Shown: positions 45,082 through 62,938 of the stretch, piece after piece
How the letters are laid out: each line of letters begins with the position of its first letter
Numbering within the stretch: the first letter of the stretch is position 1
NCBI RefSeq assembly: GCF_030997045.1
Contig: NZ_CP116899.1
Location: 992,001-1,056,000 of the forward strand
Direction of reading: 5' to 3'
Origin: Microbulbifer sp. TB1203
GTDB lineage: Bacteria > Pseudomonadota > Gammaproteobacteria > Pseudomonadales > Cellvibrionaceae
Length of the DNA: 64,000 nt
Made by a program: the position numbers and the translations under genes
Notes under the pieces: model-generated
The model's input: only the letters and a program-made list of their open reading frames with translations
Told to the model about the DNA's origin: nothing
Database searches by the model: none

Positions 45082-45628
45082 TTAAACGAGGCCGCGGCGG
45101 CGGAAGAGTGGCTGGGGTTGGTCTACGGCGGCCTGGTAGCTCTCGCTGAAGTCGTTTAGAGATTCCAGCAGACCGGAGAGCGGCTGTTCGCCCTCATAGG
45201 CAAATGCGTTGAAACCGCAGCGGCGCAGATAGGTGAGCTGATCGCGCATAAAGGCGCCTACCGCTCTCAGTTCCCCCTGATAGCCATAGCGCTCTCGCAG
45301 CAGGCGTGCGGTGGTGAAGCCGCGCCCGTCGGCAAAGGCGGGGAAGTGCACCGCGATCAGCGGCAGTTCCCCGGCATTCTTGCCGATCAGGTCCGCAGTC
45401 TCGTCGCTGTCCAGCCAGACGCCGATCTCGGCTTTGCGCGGGGCCAGGGCGCTGCGCAGGGGCTGCCAGAGAGAGTAGGGCAGAATCACCTTGCCCGGGG
45501 CGAGGGATTCCGCTGTTATCCCCGCCTCCTCGTCGGTCTGCGGCAGCAGGCGCCATTCATTGGCCGCTATCCGGCCGTCGAGAATCAGTTGCGCCGGGTT
45601 GGCGGGCTGGGGACCCGCTTTGCCTGAA

Positions 45629-45645
<17 letters not shown>
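45082..45645 (-). CDS. DUF934 protein of sulfite reduction
   Basis: A 187-residue protein with the conserved core VWLDSDETADLIGKNAGELPLIAVHFPAFADGRGFTTARLLRERYGYQGELRAVG and QLTYLRRCGFNAFAY. The family regularly follows the CysI-type sulfite reductase in Pseudomonas and relatives and is thought to take part in its function, possibly electron transfer or cofactor handling; biochemical role is unproven. Its start overlaps the cysI stop by 17 bp, so translation is coupled. Confidence 0.9.
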
Positions 45646-47290
<1,645 letters not shown>

Positions 47291-47557
47291 AACAACTTGA
47301 TTCCATTGCCTTTTAGCGCTTTGTAGCCCGGACAGGAGCACGCCCACAGGCATCTCCCGCGGCGCATAACATACCAGCGGGCTTATGCGAAAAGTAACAA
47401 TTTTTTTCGCTAGCTTAGTAACTAACAGTTATAAGTGCCTTCCAATTGCCGGGATTGGCTCGCTTGCGCTGCCGGCGGGGATTTGCTCTACTTGAAGCGA
47501 CCGTTCTGAAGCGGTCCAACTACAGTCAAGAACAATAATTGGTATCGGAGTATTTCG

Positions 47558-47674
47558 ATGAGTGAAGAAGTAGTTGTATCCAGTGAAAGCGATGACTTTG
47601 TCGATGCCATAGCGGCGGTGGCGCTGGTGGCTATCTTTGTCGCAACCTGTATTTTCTGGGTGGCTTCCCAGTAA
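47558..47674 (+). CDS. 38-residue single-helix membrane protein
   Basis: A small protein beginning MSEEVVVSSESDDFVDAI with an acidic N-terminus, followed by a hydrophobic helix AAVALVAIFVATCIFWVA and ending SQ. The ATG at 47558 has GGAG 7 nt upstream, and a terminator follows at about 47745. The acidic-head/single-helix layout and clear expression signals support a real gene. It belongs to no family I recognise. Transcribed divergently from cysI. Confidence 0.7.
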   Translation: MSEEVVVSSESDDFVDAIAAVALVAIFVATCIFWVASQ

Positions 47675-47744
47675 ATCCATCCCTTCCCTGTGCCCGGAGC
47701 TGAGCGGTGCCGGGCGGAACTCTCCGATTAAACCCCCTTCGCAA

Positions 47745-47768
47745 TCGCCGTGAATCGGCGCCTTTTTT
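47745..47768 (+). terminator. Rho-independent terminator
   Basis: CGCCG-TGAAT-CGGCG stem-loop followed by CC and six T. It lies 70 bp after the small membrane-protein gene and 40 bp before the ABC ATPase gene. Confidence 0.75.
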
Positions 47769-47808
47769 GTAGGAACATGACCGGGCTGGATAGCTGTCAG
47801 GGAACGTC

Positions 47809-48475
47809 ATGCTCGAACTTCGCCGCATCAGAAAGTCGTACCCCACACCACAAGGTCCCTTGCCGGTACTCCAGGGCGTCGACCTGCGTCTGGCCGCCGG
47901 CGAGAGCCTGGCCCTGATGGGCGAGTCGGGCAGTGGCAAGTCGACCCTGCTGCACCTGGCGGCGGGGCTCGACACCCCCGACGACGGCGAAGTGCGCCTC
48001 GATGACCAGCCGCTGTCGGCGCTCGACGAGCCCGCGCGGGCTCGACTGCGCCGCGAGCGGCTCGGCTTGGTGTTCCAGCAGTACCACCTGGTACCGAGCC
48101 TGACCGCGGCCGACAACCTGCGCCTGCAGGCTCGGCTGGCCGGGCGTGAGGATGCCGCCTGGAGTCGGGAACTGCTCGAGCGCCTGGGCCTTGCCGGAAT
48201 GGCCGGGCGCTATCCGGAACAGCTCTCCGGCGGCCAGCAGCAGCGTCTGGCGATCGGCGCGCGCCCTGGCGACGCGCCCGACATTGCTGCTTGCCGATGA
48301 GCCCACCGGCAATCTCGACGAAAACAGCGCCGACGAGGTACTGGCGCTGTTACTGGAACTGGTCAGGGACAGAGGCTGCGCGCTGCTGATGGTCACCCAC
48401 AGCCCGCGGGTGGCGGCGCCCCTCGATCGCTGTCTGCGTCTCAGGCACGGCCGGATCGCGGAAGCCTCGCCGTGA
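47809..48475 (+). pseudogene. ABC transporter ATPase with a single-base frameshift
   Basis: LolD/YbbA-like ATPase. Frame 1 (47809 to about 48254) has Walker A GESGSGKST (38-46), the Q-loop in GLVFQQYHLVPS, and signature LSGGQQQRLAI. It then runs into GARPGDAP and a stop at 48300. The expected continuation (ARALATRPTLLLADEPTGNLDE with Walker B, then the H-loop MVTHSPRVAAPLDRC) is in another frame and ends at 48475, overlapping the permease start. One extra G within CGATCGGCGCGCGCC at about 48255 explains the break. This could be an inactivating mutation, programmed frameshift or sequencing error; the rest of the gene shows no decay. Confidence 0.8.
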
Positions 48476-50973
48476 AAGCCGCATCACCGCGAACCGCCTT
48501 TCTCACCCTGTTCTCGCACTATCGCCGCCATCCCGGCCAACTCGCCATGCTGCTGCTGGGGCTGTGGGTGGCCAGTGCCTTGTGGAGCGGCGTGCAGGCG
48601 ATCAATGCCTCGGCCCGCGACAGTTACGCGCGATCTGAAGCCCTGTTCAGCACCGGCCTGGACCGGATTGAACGCCGCGATGGCCGCCCGCTCACCCTGG
48701 ATGATTACCTGTCGCTGCGCCTCGCGGGCGCCCCGGTGTCGCCAATGGTGGAGGGGGAACTCGAATTCGCCGGCGGCAAACGCCTGCAGGTATTGGGCAT
48801 CGATCCCCTGACCCTGCCGGAAATCAGTGGCTTCCGGACTGCCGGCGGTACCGGGTCGCTGCGCGACTTCCTGCAGCCTCCCTACCGCACCCGCCTGGCG
48901 CCCGATACGCTGGCAGCGCTGACGGCGGAGGACGATAGGCTCCCGCCCCTGGCCGATGGCCGCGCGCTGCCGCCACTGGAACTGGCACCGGAGCTGCCGC
49001 CCGGCGTGGCGGTAATGGACATCGCCGCCGCCCTCGAACTCCTCGAACGCGACGGCCCGAGCCATATGTTGGTGGCGCCGGATGCTCGTGTCGAACTGCC
49101 CGACTCGCTGGTGCGCAGCGCCGCTGCAAACCTGGTGGCGCCGGGCCAGTTGACCGACAGTTTCCACCTCAATCTGACCGCCATGGGCCTGCTGGCCCTG
49201 GTGGTGGGGCTGTTGATCGTGCACGCCGCGCTCAGCCTCACGCTGGAGCAACGCCTGGGGCTGATGCGCACACTGCGAGCCCTCGGGGTATCGGGCCGGG
49301 CGCTGGTTGGCCTGTTGCTGGGCGAATTGCTGCTGCTGGGGCTATTGGGCGCGGCGCTGGGTATTCTCAGCGGCGTGTGGCTGGCCCAGTGGCTGTTGCC
49401 CGATGTCGCCGCCAGCCTGCAGGCCCTTTATGGCGAGCGCGTGGGCGGCGAGCTGGCACTTCCGTGGCACTACTGGCTGGGGGGACTGGCGGTTACCTTG
49501 GGCGGGCTCCTGACCGCCGGACTCGGCACGCTGTGGCGGGCGGCCCGGCTCGATGTGCTGGGCCTGGGGCACGCCCAGGCCTGGCGCGCTCAGTTCCTGC
49601 GCCAGCTGCGCGGCATGGCGCTCGCCGGCGGTCTGTTGTGGCTGGTCGCCCTGGGCCTGCTGGTATGGCTCGACCGCCAGCCGCCGGCTGAGGGGCTGAC
49701 TCCGGGCTTCGTGATGATCGCGGCGGGGCTGCTCGGCGCCGCACTGTGGCTGCCACCGCTGCTGGCCATACTGCTGGTCGGCGCCGGCCGCCTGCTACGC
49801 CGGCAGCCGCTGGCCCAATGGGCGCTGGCCGACCTGCAATTGCAACTGCCACGACTGTCGGTGGCAATGATGGCGCTGCTGCTGGCCCTGTCGGCCAATT
49901 TGGGTGTGGGCAGCATGGTCGGCGGTTTTCGCCTGACGTTCCTCCAATGGCTGGACCAGCGCCTGGTCGCCGATCTCTACCTGCGCCCGCCCGCCGCGCA
50001 GTACGAGGCCGCCATTGATTGGCTCGAATCCCGCGACGAGATCGACACCCTGTTGCCCCGCGCAAGCACCGAGGCGACCCTGCTTGCCAACCGGGGTTCA
50101 CAGTATCAGTCCCAGCCGGTGAGCGTGTACGGCGTCACGCCTCATCCCGTGTTGACCGAAAGCTGGCCCCTGCTGGCGAGCCAGGAGAATGCAGCCTCGG
50201 CATGGCGGGCCTTTGCCCGGGGCGCGGCGATGATCAACGAGCAGCTCGCCCTGGCCACCGGTCTGGCACCGGGGCAACGGCTGCGCCTCTCGAGCCCCAC
50301 CGGGCCGCTGGAATTGCCGATCGCCGCGGTCTATCCCGACTACGGCAACCCGCGCAGCGAGGTGATGCTGACCACGACCGCCCTCAGCGAACGCTTCCAG
50401 ACCTCCCCCGACTCGATCGCTATCGTGCTCGAGCGGGAACTGCCGCAAGGAGCCGTGGGGACGCTACGCCGCGACCTTATCCAGGCCCTGGGTATCGGTG
50501 GGGGCAGCCTGATCGACCAGCGGGAGATCCGGCGCCGTTCGACCGACATCTTCGAGCGCACCTTCGCCATCACCCGGGCCCTGAACGCCCTGACACTCGG
50601 GGTCGCGGGGCTGGCTCTGCTGTCGAGCCTGCTGGCCCAGACCGGACAGCGCCGCGGCCAGCTCGCGTCCTTGTGGGCGCTGGGGGTCGCCCGCGGACCG
50701 CTGGTTGGTGCGAGTATCGCCCAGCTCGGCGGCGCGGCCCTGGTTACCGCTCTGCTCGCCGTGCCGGTGGGGCTGGCGCTGTCCTGGTGCCTGGTTGCGG
50801 TGATCAACGTCGCGGCCTTCGGCTGGCGACTGCCGCTGCATATCTTCCCCGCTCAGATCGCCGCCACCGTGGGACTGGCGTTGAGCGTGGCCCTTCTCGC
50901 CGCCGTGCTGCCGGCCTGGCGGCTGTGGCGCACGTCGCCGCGCACTCTGCTGACGGAGTTCGAAGCCTTATGA
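48472..50973 (+). CDS. ABC transporter permease, FtsX-like (AttG/YbbP type)
   Basis: An 833-residue permease with an N-terminal helix, a periplasmic MacB-PCD-like domain, four helices in the first FtsX module (LTAMGLLALVVGLLIVHAALSLTLEQRLGLMRTLRALGVS), four central helices, and a second FtsX module (LALLSSLLAQTGQRRGQLASLWALGVARG). It starts at GTG 48472, overlapping the ATPase stop (GTGA), and ends overlapping the AttH-like gene (ATGA). The duplicated form is typical of YbbP/AttG-like lipoprotein or lipid extrusion systems rather than import. Confidence 0.87.
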   Translation: MKAASPRTAFLTLFSHYRRHPGQLAMLLLGLWVASALWSGVQAINASARDSYARSEALFSTGLDRIERRDGRPLTLDDYLSLRLAGAPVSPMVEGELEFAGGKRLQVLGIDPLTLPEISGFRTAGGTGSLRDFLQPPYRTRLAPDTLAALTAEDDRLPPLADGRALPPLELAPELPPGVAVMDIAAALELLERDGPSHMLVAPDARVELPDSLVRSAAANLVAPGQLTDSFHLNLTAMGLLALVVGLLIVHAALSLTLEQRLGLMRTLRALGVSGRALVGLLLGELLLLGLLGAALGILSGVWLAQWLLPDVAASLQALYGERVGGELALPWHYWLGGLAVTLGGLLTAGLGTLWRAARLDVLGLGHAQAWRAQFLRQLRGMALAGGLLWLVALGLLVWLDRQPPAEGLTPGFVMIAAGLLGAALWLPPLLAILLVGAGRLLRRQPLAQWALADLQLQLPRLSVAMMALLLALSANLGVGSMVGGFRLTFLQWLDQRLVADLYLRPPAAQYEAAIDWLESRDEIDTLLPRASTEATLLANRGSQYQSQPVSVYGVTPHPVLTESWPLLASQENAASAWRAFARGAAMINEQLALATGLAPGQRLRLSSPTGPLELPIAAVYPDYGNPRSEVMLTTTALSERFQTSPDSIAIVLERELPQGAVGTLRRDLIQALGIGGGSLIDQREIRRRSTDIFERTFAITRALNALTLGVAGLALLSSLLAQTGQRRGQLASLWALGVARGPLVGASIAQLGGAALVTALLAVPVGLALSWCLVAVINVAAFGWRLPLHIFPAQIAATVGLALSVALLAAVLPAWRLWRTSPRTLLTEFEAL

Positions 50974-52124
50974 GCCCGGCCGGACCCGCAAAACGCTTTC
51001 TTCCCTGGCTGGCGCTGGCGGCGCTGCTGCTCGCGGTGGCCCTGCAACAGCGGGACACCGAGCCGTCACCGGAAAGCTTTGCCGGGTTGGGCGAAGAGGC
51101 GGAGGGCTACGCCCAGGCACGCCCGGGAGCTACCTTGCGCTTCCCCGAGGACCACGGCGCCCATCCCGATTACCGCATCGAATGGTGGTACCTGACCGCC
51201 AATCTCGAAGATGCCGACGGCACGCCACTGGGCATCCAGTGGACACTGTTCCGCCAGGCGCTGTCCCCTCCCGATAATAACGAGCGCAACGGCTCGCCCT
51301 GGACCAGCCGCCAGCTATGGATGGCCCACGCCGCGCTGTCGACACCGGATGCCCATTTAGTCGCCGAGCGCTTTGCCCGTGGCATGACGCTGCCCGATCA
51401 TCGCGGCCAGGCCGGTGTTGAGCTCGAACCATTTGCCGCCTGGCTGGATCACTGGCGCATGGAAAGCCGGTCGACCGCCCCCGCCGGCGACGCCCTGGAC
51501 CGGCTGTGGGTGACGGCACGAGGCAGTGACGAAGGGCATGACTTCGGCTACCAGCTCGCGCTGAATGCCGAAGGTCCCCTGGTGCTGCACGGCGAGGCGG
51601 GCTTCAGCCAGAAGTCCGCCGATGGTCAGGGTTCCTACTACTACAGCCAACCGTTTTACCGGGTCGAAGGGCAGGTGGAGATCGACGGCGAGATACGCGA
51701 AGTCAACGGCCGGGCCTGGCTGGATCGCGAGTGGAGCAGTCAGCTGCTGGGTGCGGGGCAGGGGGGTTGGGACTGGTTCTCGCTGCATCTGGCAGGCGGT
51801 GCCAAGCTGATGGCCTTTCGCCTGCGTGGCGGTGGCGAGGAAGGCGGTGACTACGTCTCGGGAAGCTGGATCGATGCGGACGGACGACAGACCTCCCTTG
51901 CCGGCGACGACCTGCGCCTGACGCCCACGACATACAGTTCGGTGGCCGGGCGCCAGGTGCCCACCCAGTGGCGACTGCGCCTTCCGTCCCGGGATCTGGA
52001 CGTCACTGTAAGTGCACGCCATGCGGATCGCTGGATGGATACCGCTTTCCCCTATTGGGAAGGCGACGTGGTGGTGGAGGGCAGCCACACCGGGGTCGGC
52101 TACCTGGAAATGACCGGCTATTGA
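50970..52124 (+). CDS. AttH/CrtC-like lipocalin-fold protein
   Basis: A 384-residue protein with an N-terminal signal/anchor (FLPWLALAALLLAVALQ) and two lipocalin-like barrels. The hallmarks are RFPEDHGAHPDYRIEWWYLTANL, QLWMAHAALS, and VNGRAWLDREWSSQLLG followed by GWDWFSLHL. It matches the AttH/CrtC family: AttH accompanies the AttEFG ABC exporters, and CrtC is carotenoid hydratase. The ABC context favours AttH, a periplasmic ligand-binding or enzymatic partner. ATG 50970 overlaps the permease stop (ATGA). The longer frame from 50019 runs through the permease and is false. Confidence 0.9.
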   Translation: MSPAGPAKRFLPWLALAALLLAVALQQRDTEPSPESFAGLGEEAEGYAQARPGATLRFPEDHGAHPDYRIEWWYLTANLEDADGTPLGIQWTLFRQALSPPDNNERNGSPWTSRQLWMAHAALSTPDAHLVAERFARGMTLPDHRGQAGVELEPFAAWLDHWRMESRSTAPAGDALDRLWVTARGSDEGHDFGYQLALNAEGPLVLHGEAGFSQKSADGQGSYYYSQPFYRVEGQVEIDGEIREVNGRAWLDREWSSQLLGAGQGGWDWFSLHLAGGAKLMAFRLRGGGEEGGDYVSGSWIDADGRQTSLAGDDLRLTPTTYSSVAGRQVPTQWRLRLPSRDLDVTVSARHADRWMDTAFPYWEGDVVVEGSHTGVGYLEMTGY

Positions 52125-52215
52125 GCTGGGCGAGCTGACGACCATGCGCTCAGCCCGCATTGCTCGTAGCTATTCGACAATCTGGTCCACGGCTGCGATC
52201 TGAGCTCAATGCGAA

Positions 52216-52464
52216 TGGAAAATCTGTTCGCGGCCATGGGCCGCTCCTACAAGGGCCTGTTTAAACTTTTTCGCGATGCCCCGCAGAACAGTGCCTGTAG
52301 GAGCGGCCCATGGCCGCGATCGAGGTGCGGTTCTGGCAAGAGAGAAGCCCAGAATGGTGCGGAGATAAGCCGTTTCTCCTTGTAGGATGGGCAAAGGAGC
52401 GCAGCGACGTGCCCATCTTCGGGCCGGGGCTTGATGGGCACGCTACGCTTTGCCCATCCTACAA
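52216..52464. repeat. Two intergenic palindromic repeats
   Basis: 52216-52325: CGCGGCCATGGGCCGCTCCTAC and, inverted, GTAGGAGCGGCCCATGGCCG, as at 23742. 52382-52464: inverted GTAGGATGGGCAAAG arms around GTGCCCATC, as at 27108 and 56534. The 379-bp gap between the AttH-like gene and the DUF2970 gene contains nothing else recognisable. Confidence 0.75.
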
Positions 52465-52502
52465 AAATTGCCCTGCCGCCCCTTAACTTAGCGCCATTAG
52501 GC

Positions 52503-52715
52503 TCAGCCCATATTACCCAGCACCGTTTTCACCACCAGCACCAGGGCCAATACAAAGAGGGCCGTGAAGAGAATGCCCGCGGCAATATAGGTCTTGATAC
52601 TGCCGCCCTTGAAATCCCGCTCCCGATTTTTACTGCTCTGCACGCCGATGGCGGCGGCCAGGGTGCTGAGGATCACCTGGCCGAAAGAGGGACTTGGTTT
52701 CTTGTCTTCGCTCAT
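52503..52715 (-). CDS. DUF2970 small membrane protein
   Basis: 70 residues: a polar N-terminus (SFGQVILSTLAAAIGVQSSKNRERDF) and one helix (IAAGILFTALFVLALVLVV). The pattern SxLxAxxGVQSxxNRxRDF is that of DUF2970, a gammaproteobacterial family of unknown function. It begins 2 bp after the metH stop codon on the same strand, so it is probably on the metH transcript. Confidence 0.85.
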   Translation of the reverse strand: MSEDKKPSPSFGQVILSTLAAAIGVQSSKNRERDFKGGSIKTYIAAGILFTALFVLALVLVVKTVLGNMG

Positions 52716-52717
52716 GC

Positions 52718-56413
<3,696 letters not shown>

Positions 56414-56470
56414 TGAAACTTCCTTCGCGGGGTTACAGGGGCGGCAATCTTAACATAATCGGTACTTGGG

Positions 56471-56613
56471 ACTCGGGAGCGCGGAGCTCCAGCTCCGCTT
56501 GCGGGCCGTAGGCCCGTCAATTGGGAAGTGGTTCGTAGGATGGGCAAAGCGCAGCGTGCCCATCAGATGCAGGTTGATGGGCATGTCGCTGCGCTCCTTT
56601 GCCCATCCTACAG
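56471..56613. repeat. Two palindromic repeats between metH and the hydantoinase gene
   Basis: 56471-56516 is a GGAGCGCGGAGCTCCAGCTCC unit with GCGGGCCGTAGGCCCG, as at 2737. 56534-56613 is an inverted-arm GTAGGATGGGCAAAG palindrome, as at 27108. The latter ends 12 bp before the ATG of the downstream gene, so it must be in its leader or overlap its promoter. Confidence 0.75.
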
Positions 56614-56625
56614 AAGATACAAAAG

Positions 56626-60258
<3,633 letters not shown>

Positions 60259-60317
60259 AGTGTTCAAAAACTCGGCCCTGGTGCGGGGCGGGCAAGCGCC
60301 GTCGCTCCAGCGCATTT

Positions 60318-60415
60318 TCGTCGTTCCGGCGCAGGCCGGAACCTAGGTGCCACCGGACTGGATACCGGCGTGCGCCGGTATGACGAGTATGATTTGAAAC
60401 AGAGCATCTACATCT
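60318..60415 (+). repeat. Dispersed 3'-end repeat
   Basis: Copy containing CGTCGTTCCGGCGCAGGCCGG, GGTGCCACCGGACTGGATAC, GGCGTGCGCCGGTATGACGAG and TGATTTGAAACAGAGCATCT, closely matching 21920-22036 and 24565-24667. It lies downstream of the hydantoinase gene. Confidence 0.75.
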
Positions 60416-60442
60416 AAGGCATAGGCTTGTAATCAAATGCTC

Positions 60443-60457
60443 TAGACGACCGGTCTA
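60443..60457. promoter_or_regulatory. Predicted operator of the TetR regulator, copy 1
   Basis: TAGACGACCGGTCTA, an interrupted palindrome (TAGAC-N5-GTCTA) 21 bp before the regulator's ATG. The identical 15-mer occurs at 61120-61134 in front of the reductase operon. Confidence 0.75.
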
Positions 60458-60478
60458 GTAGAGATTAAACTGCGCGCC

Positions 60479-61069
60479 ATGAAGTCCAGCTACGACGATA
60501 CACGCCAGCATCTCCTCGACACCGGCCACCGGGTGATGTCCAGTAAGGGCTTCTCCTGTGTCGGCCTGAGCGAGCTGCTAAACACTGCGGGTGTGCCAAA
60601 GGGTTCCTTCTACCACTACTTCAAGTCGAAGGAGCAGTACGGCCAGGCGCTGCTGGAGGACTACTTCAGTAAATACCTGAAGGATATGGACCTGCTTTTT
60701 TCCCTGGAGGGCCGCAGCACCGCCGAAAGCCTGATGCGCTACTGGCAGGAGTGGCTGAAAATCTACAGCGAACCCTGCGACGAGCAGAAGTGCCTGGTGG
60801 TAAAGCTGAGCGCCGAAGTGGCCGACCTGTCGGAGCCTATGCGCCTTACCTTGCGCGACGGCACGGACCGGATTATCGCACGCCTGGCGGAATGCATAGA
60901 AGCGGGTCGGGAAGACGGTTCGCTGCCGCAGGGCCTGGATGCCCGAAAGAGCGCCGTCACCCTTTACCAGATGTGGCTGGGCGCCAGCCTGTTGGCCAAA
61001 CTGCATCGCACAGGTGAGTCCATGGTCCAGGCGATGGAGGCGACGCGCGCTCTGCTGGGCCAGAAATAG
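60479..61069 (+). CDS. TetR-family regulator (NemR/AcuR-like)
   Basis: A 196-residue repressor. The N-terminal HTH is TGHRVMSSKGFSCVGLSELLNTAGVPKGSFYHYFKSKEQYGQALL. The C-terminal ligand domain resembles NemR/AcuR-type regulators with CLVVKLSAEVADLSEPMR; the cysteine before LVVKL is a candidate electrophile sensor. An operator-like palindrome lies 21 bp upstream of its own ATG and a second copy lies before the next gene, so it likely represses both itself and the reductase/DJ-1 operon. A terminator follows at 61083. Confidence 0.88.
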   Translation: MKSSYDDTRQHLLDTGHRVMSSKGFSCVGLSELLNTAGVPKGSFYHYFKSKEQYGQALLEDYFSKYLKDMDLLFSLEGRSTAESLMRYWQEWLKIYSEPCDEQKCLVVKLSAEVADLSEPMRLTLRDGTDRIIARLAECIEAGREDGSLPQGLDARKSAVTLYQMWLGASLLAKLHRTGESMVQAMEATRALLGQK

Positions 61070-61082
61070 CCCCGAATTTTTT

Positions 61083-61107
61083 CGACCCGCCGCGAGGCGG
61101 GTATTTT
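61083..61107 (+). terminator. Rho-independent terminator of the TetR gene
   Basis: ACCCGCC-GCGA-GGCGGGT stem followed by ATTTTT, 14 bp after the regulator stop codon. It separates the regulator transcript from the downstream operon. Confidence 0.88.
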
Positions 61108-61119
61108 TGAAGCACGAAT

Positions 61120-61134
61120 TAGACGACCGGTCTA
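61120..61134. promoter_or_regulatory. Predicted operator of the TetR regulator, copy 2
   Basis: TAGACGACCGGTCTA, identical to 60443-60457, with an additional A/T match on each side (ATTAGAC...GTCTAAT). It is 64 bp before the CurA-like reductase ATG, between the terminator and the gene. Confidence 0.78.
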
Positions 61135-61198
61135 ATAGATATTGGGTCAAGCGTAGTCCCCAATAAACAAATGTTCCACCAATCGAAGGAGTCGATCC

Positions 61199-62236
61199 AT
61201 GTCGCAATCCACTGACAAGAACCGCCGCATTGTGCTGGCTTCGCGGCCTGAAGGCGCACCCGCCGCAGAGAATTTCCGCCTGGAAGAGGAGCCGCTGCCG
61301 CAGCCCGCAGAGGGGCAACTGTTACTGCGCAGTGTCTATCTATCCCTGGACCCCTATATGCGCGGGCGCATGAGCGATGCACCCTCCTATGTCGAGCCGG
61401 TGGAGATCGGGGAGACCATGGTGGGCGGCACGGTGAGCAAAGTCGTGGAGTCCCGCCACCCGGATTACGAGGTTGGCGACTGGGTGTTGGCCTACAGCGG
61501 CTGGCAGGACTACGAGCTGTCCGACGGCACCGGGCTCACCAATCTCGGGGCGGATCTGCAACATCCTTCCTACACTCTGGGGGTATTGGGCATGCCGGGC
61601 TTTACCGCCTACAAGGGCCTGCTGGATATCGGCGAACCCAAGTCCGGTGAGACCCTGGTGGTTGCCGCTGCGACCGGCCCTGTTGGCGCCACCGTGGGCC
61701 AGATCGGCAGGATTGTGGGCTGCCGCGTGGTGGGTGTCGCCGGCGGCGCGGAGAAATGCCGCTACGCGGTGGATGAGTTGGGATTCGATGCCTGTATCGA
61801 TCACCGCGCGGAAGATTTTGCCGAGCAACTGGCCGCTGCTTGCCCCGACGGTATCGATGTGTATTTTGAAAATGTCGGCGGCAGGGTTTGGGATGCGGTA
61901 TTGCCGCTGCTCAACAACTTTGCACGGGTTCCCGTCTGTGGCCTGGTCTCCCAGTACAACGCCACCTCGCTGCCCGAGGGGCCGGATCGCTCGGGGCTGT
62001 TGATGAGCCAGGCGCTGGTAAAACGCCTGAAAATCCAGGGCTTCATCATCCTCGACCACTACGGTCCCCGTCTCGACGATTTTCAGCGGGATATGTCGGC
62101 ATGGCTCGCCGCCGGCAAGATCAAGTATCGGGAAGAAATTGTCGACGGACTCGAGAAGGCACCCCAGGCTTTTATGAGCCTGTTGGAGGGCGGCAATTTC
62201 GGCAAGCTCGTGGTGCGCGTCGGCGCCGACAGCTGA
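61199..62236 (+). CDS. NADPH-dependent medium-chain reductase (CurA/PTGR-like)
   Basis: A 345-residue zinc-independent medium-chain reductase. The N-terminal part has PAEGQLLLRSVYLSLDPYMRGRM, typical of the prostaglandin-reductase/CurA/YncB group. The nucleotide site is VVAAATGPVGATVGQIGRIVGCRVVGVAGG. The family reduces the C=C bond of reactive enones and enals. Preceded by a TetR operator copy and followed 27 bp later by a DJ-1/PfpI protein, so it is probably part of an electrophile-detoxification operon. The exact substrate is unknown. Confidence 0.9.
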   Translation: MSQSTDKNRRIVLASRPEGAPAAENFRLEEEPLPQPAEGQLLLRSVYLSLDPYMRGRMSDAPSYVEPVEIGETMVGGTVSKVVESRHPDYEVGDWVLAYSGWQDYELSDGTGLTNLGADLQHPSYTLGVLGMPGFTAYKGLLDIGEPKSGETLVVAAATGPVGATVGQIGRIVGCRVVGVAGGAEKCRYAVDELGFDACIDHRAEDFAEQLAAACPDGIDVYFENVGGRVWDAVLPLLNNFARVPVCGLVSQYNATSLPEGPDRSGLLMSQALVKRLKIQGFIILDHYGPRLDDFQRDMSAWLAAGKIKYREEIVDGLEKAPQAFMSLLEGGNFGKLVVRVGADS

Positions 62237-62263
62237 TTTTTCAAAAACAAGGAAAGACTGGCG

Positions 62264-62938
62264 ATGAAAATTTTGATGGTACTGACTTCCCACGACCAAC
62301 TCGGTGATACCGGCAAGAAAACCGGTTTCTGGCTGGAGGAGTTGGCTGCGCCTTATTACGTCTTCAAGGATGCGGGCGCGGAGATAACCCTGGCCTCGCC
62401 GAAGGGCGGCCAGCCACCCCTGGACCCGAAAAGCGAGGACCCGGATTCGCAAACCGAGTCCACCGAGCGCTTCCACAAGGATTCGGAGGCACAGGAGGCA
62501 CTGGCCAATACAACGCCACTCGCCGACGTCGAGCTGGAGGACTACGACGGTGTCTTCTATCCGGGCGGTCACGGTCCCCTGTGGGACCTGGCGGAAGACA
62601 AGGACTCCATCGCTCTGATCGAGTCCTTCTACGCCGCCGGCAAACCGGTCGCCGCGGTCTGCCATGGGCCGGGAGTGTTCCGCCATGCCAAGGGGACCGG
62701 CGGTGAACCGCTGGTCAGCGGCAGGCGCGTCACCGGATTCGCCAATTCGGAAGAAGACGCGGTGGAGTTAACTGAGGTGGTGCCCTTCCTGGTGGAGGAC
62801 ATGCTGCGGGCCAACGGCGGCCTCTACACCAAGGCGGAAGACTGGCAGGTCCATGTGGTCACCGACGGACAGCTAATCACCGGTCAGAACCCGGCCTCTT
62901 CGGAGGAGGCTGCCAAAGCGCTGCTGGGCCGACTGTAA
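62264..62938 (+). CDS. DJ-1/PfpI-family protein (Hsp31-like)
   Basis: A 224-residue type-1 glutamine-amidotransferase-like domain. The nucleophile elbow is AAVCHGPGVF, the acidic partner lies in DGVFYPGGHGPLWDL, and the SPKGGQPPLDPKSEDPDS insertion with VTGFANSEEDAVELT and VVPFLVEDMLRANGGLY marks the Hsp31/HchA-like or fungal glyoxalase-III-like subgroup. Such proteins convert methylglyoxal to lactate without glutathione. In an operon with the CurA-like reductase and under the predicted TetR operator, consistent with reactive-carbonyl defence. Confidence 0.88.
   Translation: MKILMVLTSHDQLGDTGKKTGFWLEELAAPYYVFKDAGAEITLASPKGGQPPLDPKSEDPDSQTESTERFHKDSEAQEALANTTPLADVELEDYDGVFYPGGHGPLWDLAEDKDSIALIESFYAAGKPVAAVCHGPGVFRHAKGTGGEPLVSGRRVTGFANSEEDAVELTEVVPFLVEDMLRANGGLYTKAEDWQVHVVTDGQLITGQNPASSEEAAKALLGRL

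Noticed and set aside
50019..50969. A long in-frame extension of the AttH-like gene
   Set aside because: It lies entirely in the permease gene in another frame; the ATGA overlap at 50970 and the signal peptide directly after it define the true start.
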